Source: Desulfobacterales bacterium (GTDB taxonomy: Bacteria; Desulfobacterota; Desulfobacteria; Desulfobacterales; C00003060). From it: a stretch of DNA of 6,558 nt. Below are positions 1 through 6,536 of the stretch, one piece after another. The position numbers and the translations under genes are program-made. A model generated the notes under the pieces. The model had not been told where the DNA came from and searched no databases. It was given only the letters and a program-made list of their open reading frames with translations. The DNA is taken from positions 735,187 to 741,744 of the forward strand of contig CP070769.1 of NCBI GenBank assembly GCA_020347085.1. Reading direction: 5' to 3'. Positions within the stretch are counted from its first letter, which is position 1, and the number at the start of each line of letters is the position of its first letter.

Positions 1-103
1 GCTCCCCGCAAGCCGCGCCCGGAAGGGAGGGGTCGAGGGGAGCTGTACAAAAATGTCCGTTTTCCTTTCCGGGAAGCCCCGCCCGGAAGGGCGGGGAGGC
101 TTC
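1..103. repeat. Two related GC-rich palindromes (REP-like) upstream of gmk
   Basis: Positions 10-32 and 74-96 match at 21 of 23 bases and both centre on CCCGGAAGGG. The second copy folds cleanly: GAAGCC (73-78) pairs with GGCTTC (98-103) and CCGCCC (79-84) with GGGCGG (89-94), leaving a 3-nt bulge and a GGAA tetraloop. The first copy is weaker: GCTCCCC (1-7) pairs with GGGGAGC (37-43), enclosing an imperfect inner stem (13-20 with 25-32, 6 of 8 pairs). Neither is followed by a T-run, so intrinsic termination is unlikely. Paired GC palindromes of this size in a gene gap resemble REP elements or a processing/stabilising RNA hairpin. Genomic copy number cannot be seen from here. The first copy touches the window edge and may be cut. 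Confidence 0.55.
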
Positions 104-182
104 AATCGGGTGTGTGGGCGAAACGACGGTCGTCGAGCCAGACAATAGCGGGTTTCGATTAACGGATAATTAGCGTTAAGTG

Positions 183-752
183 ATGGCCACGAAAGGACAT
201 TTGTTCATTATCTCCGGACCATCTGGAGCCGGAAAATCTTCTCTGTTAAGTAGGATCTTAAAGAAAAGGCCTGAACTCCGGTACTCTGTTTCTTACACTA
301 CCCGCCCTCCTCGGGGTGACGAACAAGATGGCGTCGACTACCACTTCATTAGCGAGGACGCCTTTCGTAAGAAGATCGAAGCTGGCGAATTGGCCGAATG
401 GGCCGAAGTGCATGGCTGCATGTACGGAACATCAGCGAAATACGTAGACGAGGCCCTTGCCGCTGGGCAGGATGTTTTGCTCGATATCGACGTTCAGGGA
501 ACCAAAAGGCTCGTTGTCAGATATCCCGAGGCAATATCGGTCTTCATAACGACGCCGAATGTGGAAGAACTAAAAAAAAGACTAATGAAGCGTGGGACGG
601 ATTCATCCTCGGCTGCGGAGCTACGTTTGAAAGCAGCAGAGGTCGAGATGACTCAGGCGCATCTTTATGATCACGTCGTGGTTAACGATGATCTGAACCA
701 AACGGTGTCCAGGTTAGAAACGATCCTCGAAAAAGCGTATCTGAATGGGTGA
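183..752 (+). CDS. gmk: Guanylate kinase
   Basis: Cytosolic enzyme that phosphorylates GMP (and dGMP) to GDP with ATP, an essential step of guanine nucleotide synthesis and salvage. The 189-residue product shows the P-loop GPSGAGKS at 12-19, the GMP-binding stretch SYTTRPPRGDEQDGVDYHF at 37-55, EWAEVHGCMYGT at 72-83 (GMP-domain tyrosine and acidic residues), LLDIDVQG at 99-106, a lid-type segment around LMKRG (134-138) and the VVVND adenine-side motif at 165-169. Length is slightly under the usual ~200-210 residues but no core part is missing. An in-frame GTG at 180 directly precedes ATG 183; I prefer the ATG because it gives the common M-x-x-K/R-G-x-hydrophobic N-terminus. The ribosome binding site is weak (TAAG close to the start). 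The last 8 nt overlap rlmB, suggesting translational coupling. Confidence 0.97.
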   Translation: MATKGHLFIISGPSGAGKSSLLSRILKKRPELRYSVSYTTRPPRGDEQDGVDYHFISEDAFRKKIEAGELAEWAEVHGCMYGTSAKYVDEALAAGQDVLLDIDVQGTKRLVVRYPEAISVFITTPNVEELKKRLMKRGTDSSSAAELRLKAAEVEMTQAHLYDHVVVNDDLNQTVSRLETILEKAYLNG

Positions 753-1488
753 CCTTCTTTATGGAATCCACCCTCTCTATGTGGCGCTTGCCGCTGGGCG
801 GCGGAAGTTTAAGAAGGTGTATGTTTCAAAAAACCGAAGAGCCAAAGGGATTCGGGCCGTTTTGGAACTGGCTCGGACCACAGGAATCCCTATACAGTAT
901 AAGGCTCAGGACTTTTTTAGATCGCGCCTTGGCGACTCTGTGCACCAAGGAGTCGCAGCTGAGGTTAGCGACTTTTTACTTGTGGACGAGAGGAGAATCT
1001 GCGAGAAGACTGAAACGGACAGCGGACTTCCTCTGGTTTTAGCACTTGATGGAATTGTAGATCCCCAAAACCTTGGGTCCCTTGTCAGGACCGCCCTGGT
1101 CATGGGGGTCCACGGTATTATTCTTCCCAAAGCCCGTTCTGCCCCTTTGTCTCCCGCCGTTTCTAAGGCTTCTGCTGGAGCTATGGAACACATGTTGTTC
1201 GCTCGGGTTTCTAATCTTGTCGCAGCCCTGCAGCGGTTCAAGCAAGCCGGCCTATGGGTTGTGGGGGCCCATGCGGGCTCAGTGCGACCCGTGGACCAGG
1301 CTGATTTTAACGTAGGTTTGGTCCTTGTCATTGGGAGTGAGGGCAAGGGTATTCGTCCATTGGTTCGCAAAACTTGTGATTATCTGGTATCTGTTCCCCA
1401 AGAGAGTATTGTGGATTCCCTTAATGCTGCGGTGGCGGGTGCCATCGTCATGTATGAGATCGTGAGGCAAAGAAAAGGAGTGAGATAG
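745..1488 (+). CDS. rlmB: 23S rRNA (guanosine-2'-O-)-methyltransferase, RlmB/TrmH (SpoU) family
   Basis: AdoMet-dependent ribose methyltransferase of the knotted SPOUT class; E. coli RlmB modifies G2251 in the 23S rRNA P-loop. The 247-residue product starts with the L30e-like SpoU substrate-binding domain (about 1-75, ending in the family motif HQGV at 67-70). The catalytic domain follows: motif 1 LDGIVDPQNLGSLVRTA (101-117; N109 and R115 are the conserved pair), the RSAPLSPAVSKASAGAMEH helix region (131-149), motif 2 IGSEGKGI (196-203) and motif 3 SLNAAVA (225-231), where the SAM-binding knot forms. Family members usually read SLN(A/V)SVA, so alanine at the serine position is a mild variant. 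ATG 745 lies inside the end of gmk (ATGGGTGA contains the gmk stop), a typical coupled start with no separate leader. TrmH-like tRNA targets are less likely given the RlmB-type N-terminal domain. Confidence 0.94.
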   Translation: MGDLLYGIHPLYVALAAGRRKFKKVYVSKNRRAKGIRAVLELARTTGIPIQYKAQDFFRSRLGDSVHQGVAAEVSDFLLVDERRICEKTETDSGLPLVLALDGIVDPQNLGSLVRTALVMGVHGIILPKARSAPLSPAVSKASAGAMEHMLFARVSNLVAALQRFKQAGLWVVGAHAGSVRPVDQADFNVGLVLVIGSEGKGIRPLVRKTCDYLVSVPQESIVDSLNAAVAGAIVMYEIVRQRKGVR

Positions 1489-1505
1489 TGTCGTGTCCCA
1501 CAAGT

Positions 1506-1517
1506 TTGTTCGAACAA
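1506..1517. promoter_or_regulatory. 12-bp perfect palindrome just after rlmB
   Basis: TTGTTCGAACAA reads the same on both strands and lies 17 nt past the rlmB stop codon. The GTTCGAAC core looks like a dimer-binding operator, but it matches no regulator site I can name. No promoter is evident around it. It could also be part of the neighbouring inverted-repeat element or a chance palindrome. Confidence 0.3.
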
Positions 1518-1524
1518 TATGGTT

Positions 1525-1721
1525 AGCCATCAAGCCATTTTCCTTGCTCCGTGACCATTTTCGGGACGTCAACTTCGTTCCGCTAAATCATGCACGCAGT
1601 GAAGCGGAGCGCTAAAACTCGGGCCAGAGGCCCTCAAATAGTTTATGATTCTTAACGCTGCACTCAGCTGACGTCTAATTCCGAAAATGCTCAATGTCGC
1701 TCGGAAAAGGCTTTCGGCTGT
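1525..1721. repeat. Large degenerate inverted repeat (about 200 bp), possible MITE-like or structured-RNA element
   Basis: Left and right arms pair in several blocks in order. 1532-1543 pairs with 1703-1713 (11 pairs, A1537 bulged). TGA 1552-1554 pairs with TCA 1691-1693. CATTTTCGG 1556-1564 pairs with CCGAAAATG 1681-1689 (9 of 9). GACGTCA 1565-1571 pairs with TGACGTC 1669-1675 (7 of 7), with TAATT 1676-1680 extruded. TAA 1584-1586 pairs with TTA 1652-1654 and ATCAT 1587-1591 with ATGAT 1645-1649. The outermost limits are soft. The centre (about 1592-1644) holds a small GGGCC/GGCCC hairpin, and a competing local hairpin joins 1576-1584 to 1603-1611 (9 pairs, one G-T). There is no reading frame inside, no clear target-site duplication and no transposase. 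Non-autonomous element remnant, structured RNA or extended palindrome are all possible. Confidence 0.5.
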
Positions 1722-1794
1722 CGTTATGGTAGCAAAACTTATTTCAGATACAAGACACTAGAACTGAGAAGATTTAAGGATTGAGCGATTGAAT

Positions 1795-1826
1795 TTTAAT
1801 GGAATTCATTAAATTGGTGAATTCAC
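1795..1826. repeat. AT-rich hairpin and GAATTC-centred palindrome upstream of mnmG
   Basis: TTTAATG (1795-1801) pairs with CATTAAA (1807-1813) over a 5-nt loop. Four bases later comes GTGAATTCAC (1817-1826), a perfect 10-bp palindrome. Both sit in the AT-rich half of the gap, 80-110 nt upstream of mnmG, where operators or promoter-upstream elements would be expected. The AT richness makes chance palindromes more likely, so this is only a candidate regulatory site. Confidence 0.3.
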
Positions 1827-1860
1827 AATCCCTGAATTAGAAGTGTTCTCATCCTCTAAC

Positions 1861-1896
1861 TTTAGACACTTTAGTTCATTTTAGGAACTCTATACA
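1861..1896 (+). promoter_or_regulatory. Candidate mnmG promoter region with three TTTAG repeats
   Basis: TTTAG occurs at 1861-1865, 1870-1874 and 1880-1884, spaced 9 and 10 nt, close to one helical turn. TATACA at 1891-1896 resembles a -10 box; TAGACA at 1863-1868 resembles a -35 box, but their 22-nt separation is too long for a standard sigma-70 promoter. If TATACA is the -10, transcription would start only a few bases before the ATG at 1908, which fits the absence of a Shine-Dalgarno sequence there. Promoter assignment is by eye. Confidence 0.35.
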
Positions 1897-1907
1897 CTAA
1901 TTCTAAT

Positions 1908-3791
1908 ATGGATCCGTATCCTGATACGTCTGACGTCATTGTGGTCGGGGCCGGGCATGCAGGATGCGAGGCCGCCCTGGCTGCTGCCCGGCTGGGACAT
2001 CAAACCCTGGTCGTTACTGTCAATGTGGACCACATTGGGGAAATGTCGTGTAACCCCGCTGTAGGGGGCCTGGCCAAGGGGCATCTTGTGCGTGAGATCG
2101 ATGCCCTGGGCGGGGAGATGGCCAAGAATATCGACGCCACAGGCATCCAGTTCCGTCGCTTGAACACCAAGAAGGGTCCGGCCGTCCAGTCGTCCAGAGC
2201 CCAGGCGGACAAAGAACAGTACCGTCTTCGCATGAAAAGGGTGTTGGAGCGACAGGAGAATCTGGATGTCAAACAGGCGATGGTTGATGCCCTGATTGTG
2301 GAGGACGGCACGGTAAAAGGCGTCATAACGAGTATTGAAGAGAGGTTTCTTGGCAAGGCGGTTATTCTGACCACAGGCACTTTCCTGAAAGGGCTGATAC
2401 ACATAGGCTTAAGAAATTTTCCCGCAGGGCGTATGGGCGATCCTGCATCAAACAAGCTTTCAGACTATTTAAGGGCTTTGGGTCTCGGGGTAGGTCGCCT
2501 CAAGACCGGGACCACGCCTCGCCTCGATGGACGGACGATCGATTTTTCCAGACTCACGCCGCAGCATGGAGATGAACCGCCCGTCCCTTTTTCGTTTGAG
2601 ACACAGGCGATTATGCAAGAGCAGGTGCCATGTCACATAACGTACACGAACGAAAAGACGCACGAAATCATCAAGACAGGGCTTGATCGTTCCCCCCTCT
2701 TCACCGGAGTGATTCAGGGGGTAGGAGCAAGGTATTGTCCTTCGATTGAAGATAAGGTCGTTCGGTTTCCGGATAAACCGCGGCACCAGATTTTTCTTGA
2801 GCCCATGGGGCTCGGAACAACCGAGGTTTATCCAAACGGCATCTCAACGAGCCTGCCGGTGGATGTGCAGTTCAAAATGCTTCGATCCATCGAGGGGCTT
2901 GAGCAGGTGGAGATTGTACGGCCGGGTTACGCGATTGAATACGACTACGTAGATCCGGTTCAGATCAAGCCTAGCCTGGAATGTAAGACCATTTCAGGGT
3001 TGTTCTTGGCGGGCCAGATCAATGGCACCTCGGGTTACGAGGAGGCGGCGGGCCAGGGGATCATGGCCGGAATCAACGCGGTCCGCCACGTCAGGGGAGA
3101 CCCCCCAATGATCCTCGGACGTGATCAGGCCTATATTGGTGTTATGATCGATGATCTGGTCACCAAAGGGACTCAGGAACCTTATAGGATGTTTACGTCA
3201 AGGGCCGAATATCGCCTTCTTCTTCGGGAGGATAACGCGGATTTGCGTCTTCGCGAGCTTGGACATGAGATTGGCCTGGTCTCTAGCGAAGCTTACGAGC
3301 AATTTGAACAAAAGCGTAAGTCTGTTGACGGACTTTTGACCCTCCTTTCAGATGTTCGCCTGCATCCAAAGCCTGAAGTGAAGCAGACTTTAGAAGATTT
3401 AGGTATTGGCACTATTAATCAACCATTGACGTTAAAGGATTTGCTGAAAAGGCCTGAGGCCGAACTGAAAGATATTGCCCAGCTTGAGAATCGCATTCTC
3501 TCTTTTGACAGCCAGGCAGCTCGACAAGCTACCATCCTTGTCAAATACGATGGATACATACGGCGTCAGAGCGAACAGGTTGAGCGTGTGAAATACCTGG
3601 AAGGAACCAGAATCCCAGAAGACCTTGACTACTTCATTATTCCAGGGCTCTCGAATGAGGCCAAGGAGAAGCTTTCGAAAATTCGGCCTGTTTCTTTGGG
3701 CCAGGCCTCTAGAATCTCGGGAATAACACCAGCAGCAGTGACCATTATTCAAATCTATCTCAAGAAATGGGAGCATGACGCTAAAGAATAA
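1908..3791 (+). CDS. mnmG: tRNA uridine-5-carboxymethylaminomethyl modification enzyme MnmG (GidA)
   Basis: FAD-dependent cytosolic enzyme that, complexed with the GTPase MnmE, installs the (carboxymethyl)aminomethyl group on U34 of tRNAs reading split codon boxes, using methylene-THF and NADH. The 627-residue product has normal length. It shows the FAD-binding GAGHAG at 14-19, SCNPAVGG at 47-54 with catalytic C48, the GDP(A/P)S region near 177-181, RYCPSIEDKV with the second catalytic cysteine C277, LEPMGLGTTEVYPNGISTSLP after it, GQINGTSGYEEAAGQG near 369-384 and TSRAEYRLLLREDNADLR near 430-447. The C-terminal helical part with GLSNE and SLGQASRISGITPAAV (about 580-612) is the MnmE/tRNA-binding domain. 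ATG 1908 is the only usable start: an in-frame TAG lies at 1872-1874 and the FAD motif follows at once. No Shine-Dalgarno is visible. mnmE and rsmG, frequent neighbours elsewhere, are not in the window. Confidence 0.98.
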   Translation: MDPYPDTSDVIVVGAGHAGCEAALAAARLGHQTLVVTVNVDHIGEMSCNPAVGGLAKGHLVREIDALGGEMAKNIDATGIQFRRLNTKKGPAVQSSRAQADKEQYRLRMKRVLERQENLDVKQAMVDALIVEDGTVKGVITSIEERFLGKAVILTTGTFLKGLIHIGLRNFPAGRMGDPASNKLSDYLRALGLGVGRLKTGTTPRLDGRTIDFSRLTPQHGDEPPVPFSFETQAIMQEQVPCHITYTNEKTHEIIKTGLDRSPLFTGVIQGVGARYCPSIEDKVVRFPDKPRHQIFLEPMGLGTTEVYPNGISTSLPVDVQFKMLRSIEGLEQVEIVRPGYAIEYDYVDPVQIKPSLECKTISGLFLAGQINGTSGYEEAAGQGIMAGINAVRHVRGDPPMILGRDQAYIGVMIDDLVTKGTQEPYRMFTSRAEYRLLLREDNADLRLRELGHEIGLVSSEAYEQFEQKRKSVDGLLTLLSDVRLHPKPEVKQTLEDLGIGTINQPLTLKDLLKRPEAELKDIAQLENRILSFDSQAARQATILVKYDGYIRRQSEQVERVKYLEGTRIPEDLDYFIIPGLSNEAKEKLSKIRPVSLGQASRISGITPAAVTIIQIYLKKWEHDAKE

Positions 3792-3878
3792 CCCACAGCG
3801 GACGAAAGTAGACCTACGAAGGATCACACTGGCGCCGGACAATCCTATTATTCCCTCCCTGCGAACTCTGTGAAAGAT

Positions 3879-4661
3879 ATGGACACGACCCTTTTCCTGC
3901 AAGGATTGTGGGAGACATCTTTAAGAATCATTTTTCCACCCAAGTGTCTTATTTGCCATACGTATTATGCCTGGCAGCCATCGGCTGGGAGCCCTGCGTC
4001 TGATACGGTCTCTGACATCACGGCTCCATATTTTTGTGAGTCCTGCCGAGAGGACCTTACACCCATTGCTTCCCCTTTTTGCTCAAAATGCGGCGTTCCC
4101 TTTGTTTCCCGGGAAGGGGTGGACCACGGCTGCTCAGAGTGCGTTCTTGAGAGAAGGCATTTCAGGAAGGCACGCGCCTTTGGGGTGTATGATGGAAATC
4201 TTATGCAAGCTATTCATTTGTTCAAGTACGGAAACAAGACTTCTCTCTCCCGGCCGTTGAGCGCCCTTGCCAGGAAGACCTTTTTTCAATTCTGGGAGCA
4301 AAACAGCATAGACCTTGTCGTTCCAGTGCCACTGCACATGAAGCGGCTCCGGGAGCGGGGATTCAATCAGGCCCATCTTGTTGTCAGGAGGTGGGTAACA
4401 CAGGAGGACATTCCCTTTGACGGCCTTACGTTATCCCGTAGCCGCTGGACAGAGCCCCAAACGAACCTTAGCCGGGCTGACCGCCGAAAAAACATCAAAG
4501 GGGCCTTTTCTCTTCGGCATCCGGAGAGAATAAAGGGCCAGAGAATTCTTCTGGTGGACGACGTGTACACTACCGGCGCTACTGTGAATGAGTGTGCTAA
4601 AGTCTTGATGAAGGCCGGGGCGGAATTCGTTGATGTCCTGACCCTGGCACGGGCAGTTTGA
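3879..4661 (+). CDS. ComF family phosphoribosyltransferase-like protein with N-terminal zinc-binding cysteines
   Basis: ComF/GntX-type protein: the family is needed for DNA uptake in competent bacteria such as Bacillus and Haemophilus, but in most species its role is undefined. The 260-residue product carries four CxxC pairs in its N-terminal part (C23/C26, C53/C56, C68/C71, C85/C88), consistent with two zinc ribbons. Then come FKYGNKTSLSRPL (115-127), VVPVPLHMKRLRERGFNQA (147-165, the family RGFNQ hallmark), NLSRADRRKNIKGAF (196-210) and the PRPP-binding loop ILLVDDVYTTGATV (223-236). All expected parts are present. The start is uncertain: GTG 3870 is in frame three codons upstream of ATG 3879, neither has a good ribosome binding site, and no start codon lies further upstream. 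It begins 78-87 nt after mnmG and may be co-transcribed with it. No other competence gene is visible. Confidence 0.93.
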   Translation: MDTTLFLQGLWETSLRIIFPPKCLICHTYYAWQPSAGSPASDTVSDITAPYFCESCREDLTPIASPFCSKCGVPFVSREGVDHGCSECVLERRHFRKARAFGVYDGNLMQAIHLFKYGNKTSLSRPLSALARKTFFQFWEQNSIDLVVPVPLHMKRLRERGFNQAHLVVRRWVTQEDIPFDGLTLSRSRWTEPQTNLSRADRRKNIKGAFSLRHPERIKGQRILLVDDVYTTGATVNECAKVLMKAGAEFVDVLTLARAV

Positions 4662-4825
4662 GAATGGCAACAGAAGAGATTTCCACGAGCAACAATATGT
4701 TGGATGCGGGATAGTCCGGTGTCATGAGCCTGATTCAATACCACGGGCCCTAACCTGCCTATTTACGGGAATCACGTTTTTTCTTTCAAGGATGAAGTTA
4801 GTCACCTCACGGTTGTTTCCTAGAG

Positions 4826-6472
4826 ATGCATAAAGCATTACACATACGCCGCGATTTATTAGTCTGCTTGATTGTAATGGTGACAACCCTTGCAGCCTAT
4901 TGGGACGTCCGAAATCATGATTTTCTCCACTACGACGACAGCCTTTACGTGACCGAGAACAGTCATGTTCGGGCTGGATTGACTTGGGCGGGCATCATCT
5001 GGGCCTTTACTACCACGCATGCTTCCAACTGGCATCCATTGACATGGCTAACACACATGGTGGCCTGTGAGATTTACGGGTTGGACGCAGGCGGGCATCA
5101 TGTAACCAGTTTGCTATTCCACATAGTCAACACGGTGTTATTATTCATGGTGCTCAACCGGATGACCCGGGCTCTTTGGGGGAGTGCTTTTGTTGCTGCC
5201 CTGTTTGCAGTGCACCCCCTGCACGTGGAATCAGTTGCTTGGGTGGCGGAACGAAAAGACGTTCTGAGCACCTTTTTCTTGTTTGCAACCATGTGGGCCT
5301 ACGTCCATTACGCTGAATGTCCAGGGTTTACTAGGTATTTGTTAGTCCTGGTTTTGTTTGCTTTCGGTCTCATGGCCAAGCCCATGATTGTTACACTGCC
5401 CTTTGTGCTACTTTTGATGGACTACTGGCCTCTGGGGCGTTTTGGGTTCGGCTACAGCAAGCAAGGACTGCCGAAATCTGTCGATCTTAGGCATAAAATA
5501 TCGTCCCCTCTTCATCTGGTGTTCGAAAAGGTTCCCTTGATTGGTCTTGCAGCAGGCTCCTGTGTTGTGACCTTTCTCGCTCAGCAAAGTGGGGGTTCCT
5601 TGCCGTCTCTGGACAAGCTTCCTCTAAATATCCGGATAGCCAACGCTTTGGTCTCGTATATAAGCTACATTGGAAAAACGATCTGGCCTGCTCAGCTGAC
5701 CGTCTTTTATCCCCACCCCGGTATGCCGCCACTCTGGAAAATGTTTGCTTGCACAGCGTTTCTGCTGGTCGTTACATTGTTAGTGATCTTGACATGGAAG
5801 AAGCGTCCCTATCTTGCAGTGGGGTGGCTATGGTATCTTGGAACGCTTGTCCCTGTTATTGGGCTGGTCCAAGTGGGTGAACAGGCCATGGCTGACAGGT
5901 ATACATACGTGCCCCTCATTGGTCTGTTTGTCATGGTTGTTTGGGGTGTTCCCGAGCTTGGCGCAAGGTGGCGCTATCAAAGACACATGCTTGCCACATC
6001 CATGGGGGTAGCGCTTTCATGCCTCGTGATATGCACGTATTCGCAGGTTCGTCATTGGGATAACGCCACTGCGCTGTTCAAACATGCAGTTGATGTAACT
6101 ACGGAGAACTATGTAGCGCACTTCAACCTAGGATTTGCGCTGGCTAAACAAGGACGGACAAAAGAGGCCATCAGGCACTATTCCGAAGCTCTGCGTATTA
6201 ATCCAGCTTGGGCGGAAGCACATAATATTCTGGGAAACGCTCTGGCGCGTCAGGGGAACCTCCGCGTGGCTGTTTCTCACTATTCCGAGGCCTTGCGTAT
6301 AAAACCAGCTATGGCAGAAACACATAACAATTTGGGACTTGCCCTACAAATGTTGGGAAGGCTCGAGGAGGCTGTTCCACATTTTCGGCAGGCTTTGCGA
6401 ATAAAGCCTGACTATACGCAGGCACGCCACAATCTCGAAACTGCTCTCGCCGCCCTGAAAAAGATTGACTAG
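4826..6472 (+). CDS. Polytopic membrane protein with C-terminal TPRs, TMTC/GT-C glycosyltransferase-like
   Basis: The 548-residue product begins with a short charged N-terminus and a first membrane helix (about 9-28). A conserved extracytoplasmic loop follows with FLHYDDSLYVTEN (33-45, acidic pair D37-D38), WAFT (59-62) and NWHPLTWLTHM (68-78). About ten more hydrophobic segments extend to residue ~405, including HPLHVESVAWVAERKDVLSTFF (130-151) and GLMAKPMIVTLPFVLLLMDYWPLGR (181-205). The C-terminus has three 34-residue TPRs (427-460, 461-494, 495-528) and a partial fourth (529-548). This architecture matches bacterial relatives of the eukaryotic TMTC O-mannosyltransferases, GT-C enzymes that use lipid-linked sugar. 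Sugar transfer onto an exported protein is therefore an inference; the bacterial members are largely uncharacterised. ATG 4826 is the first start after an in-frame TAG at 4799-4801; no good ribosome binding site precedes it. It is more probably transcribed apart from comF, given the 164-nt gap. Confidence 0.85.
   Translation: MHKALHIRRDLLVCLIVMVTTLAAYWDVRNHDFLHYDDSLYVTENSHVRAGLTWAGIIWAFTTTHASNWHPLTWLTHMVACEIYGLDAGGHHVTSLLFHIVNTVLLFMVLNRMTRALWGSAFVAALFAVHPLHVESVAWVAERKDVLSTFFLFATMWAYVHYAECPGFTRYLLVLVLFAFGLMAKPMIVTLPFVLLLMDYWPLGRFGFGYSKQGLPKSVDLRHKISSPLHLVFEKVPLIGLAAGSCVVTFLAQQSGGSLPSLDKLPLNIRIANALVSYISYIGKTIWPAQLTVFYPHPGMPPLWKMFACTAFLLVVTLLVILTWKKRPYLAVGWLWYLGTLVPVIGLVQVGEQAMADRYTYVPLIGLFVMVVWGVPELGARWRYQRHMLATSMGVALSCLVICTYSQVRHWDNATALFKHAVDVTTENYVAHFNLGFALAKQGRTKEAIRHYSEALRINPAWAEAHNILGNALARQGNLRVAVSHYSEALRIKPAMAETHNNLGLALQMLGRLEEAVPHFRQALRIKPDYTQARHNLETALAALKKID
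6104..6409 (+). repeat. Three tandem 102-bp TPR-coding units
   Basis: The coding sequence for residues 427-528 repeats with an exact 102-nt (34-codon) period. Units two and three remain alike at DNA level: CACTATTCCGA starts both 6176 and 6278, and CCAGCT and CACATAA recur in register after it. This suggests fairly recent unit duplication rather than protein-only conservation. Confidence 0.75.
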
Positions 6473-6536
6473 TTAGTGCCCATCCATAAATAACGTGACA
6501 AGTGTTGGGCGCAGCGTAAGTTTCCAATTCATAAAT

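Larger units (their letters stand above)
1489..1907. other. Gene-free region between rlmB and mnmG
   Basis: No open frame of credible length or composition and no tRNA fold is visible in this 419-nt gap. It has two parts. About 1505-1721 contains a 12-bp perfect palindrome followed by a large degenerate inverted repeat. About 1740-1907 is AT-rich, with a short hairpin, a GAATTC-centred palindrome, three spaced TTTAG copies and the probable mnmG promoter. I see no rho-independent terminator for rlmB: the only GC hairpin (GGGCC 1621-1625 with GGCCC 1629-1633) is 5 bp and has no T-run. Confidence 0.7.

Noticed and set aside
1..103. CRISPR array
   Set aside because: Only two imperfect repeat copies, no third unit at the same spacing, and no cas genes in the window.
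1..173. C-terminal end of an upstream gene
   Set aside because: All three forward frames stay open until 146-173, as GC-rich DNA often does. The translations are low-complexity and match no family expected before gmk, and the palindromes explain the composition better. A truncated gene cannot be fully excluded.
906..1370. Long minus-strand open frame inside rlmB, and similar antisense frames within mnmG and comF
   Set aside because: They lie wholly within well-supported conserved genes, have no recognisable domain and carry no ribosome binding site; they are shadows of the coding strand.
1500..1520. GTTCGAA resembling a tRNA T-loop
   Set aside because: Flanking bases do not form a T-stem, and no acceptor stem, anticodon arm or CCA end is present.
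1621..1633. Rho-independent terminator for rlmB
   Set aside because: The stem is only 5 bp with a 3-nt loop and no T-run follows.
1552..1693. Integron attC recombination site
   Set aside because: Size and fold are suggestive, but the arm ends lack the RYYYAAC and GTTRRRY core boxes, and no integrase or cassette is present.
1489..1907. Possible replication origin, since mnmG (gidA) often lies by oriC
   Set aside because: No DnaA box cluster: the best matches to TTATNCACA (around 1819-1827 and 1890-1898) are only 7 of 9, and the usual neighbours (mnmE, rsmG, parAB, dnaA) are absent.
4643..4662. Sigma-54 promoter starting TGGCAC at the end of comF
   Set aside because: The -24 half fits but the required GC of the -12 element is absent at the right spacing.
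4766..4785. Terminator from the T-rich tract upstream of the TMTC-like gene
   Set aside because: No GC-rich hairpin of more than 3 bp directly precedes the T-run.
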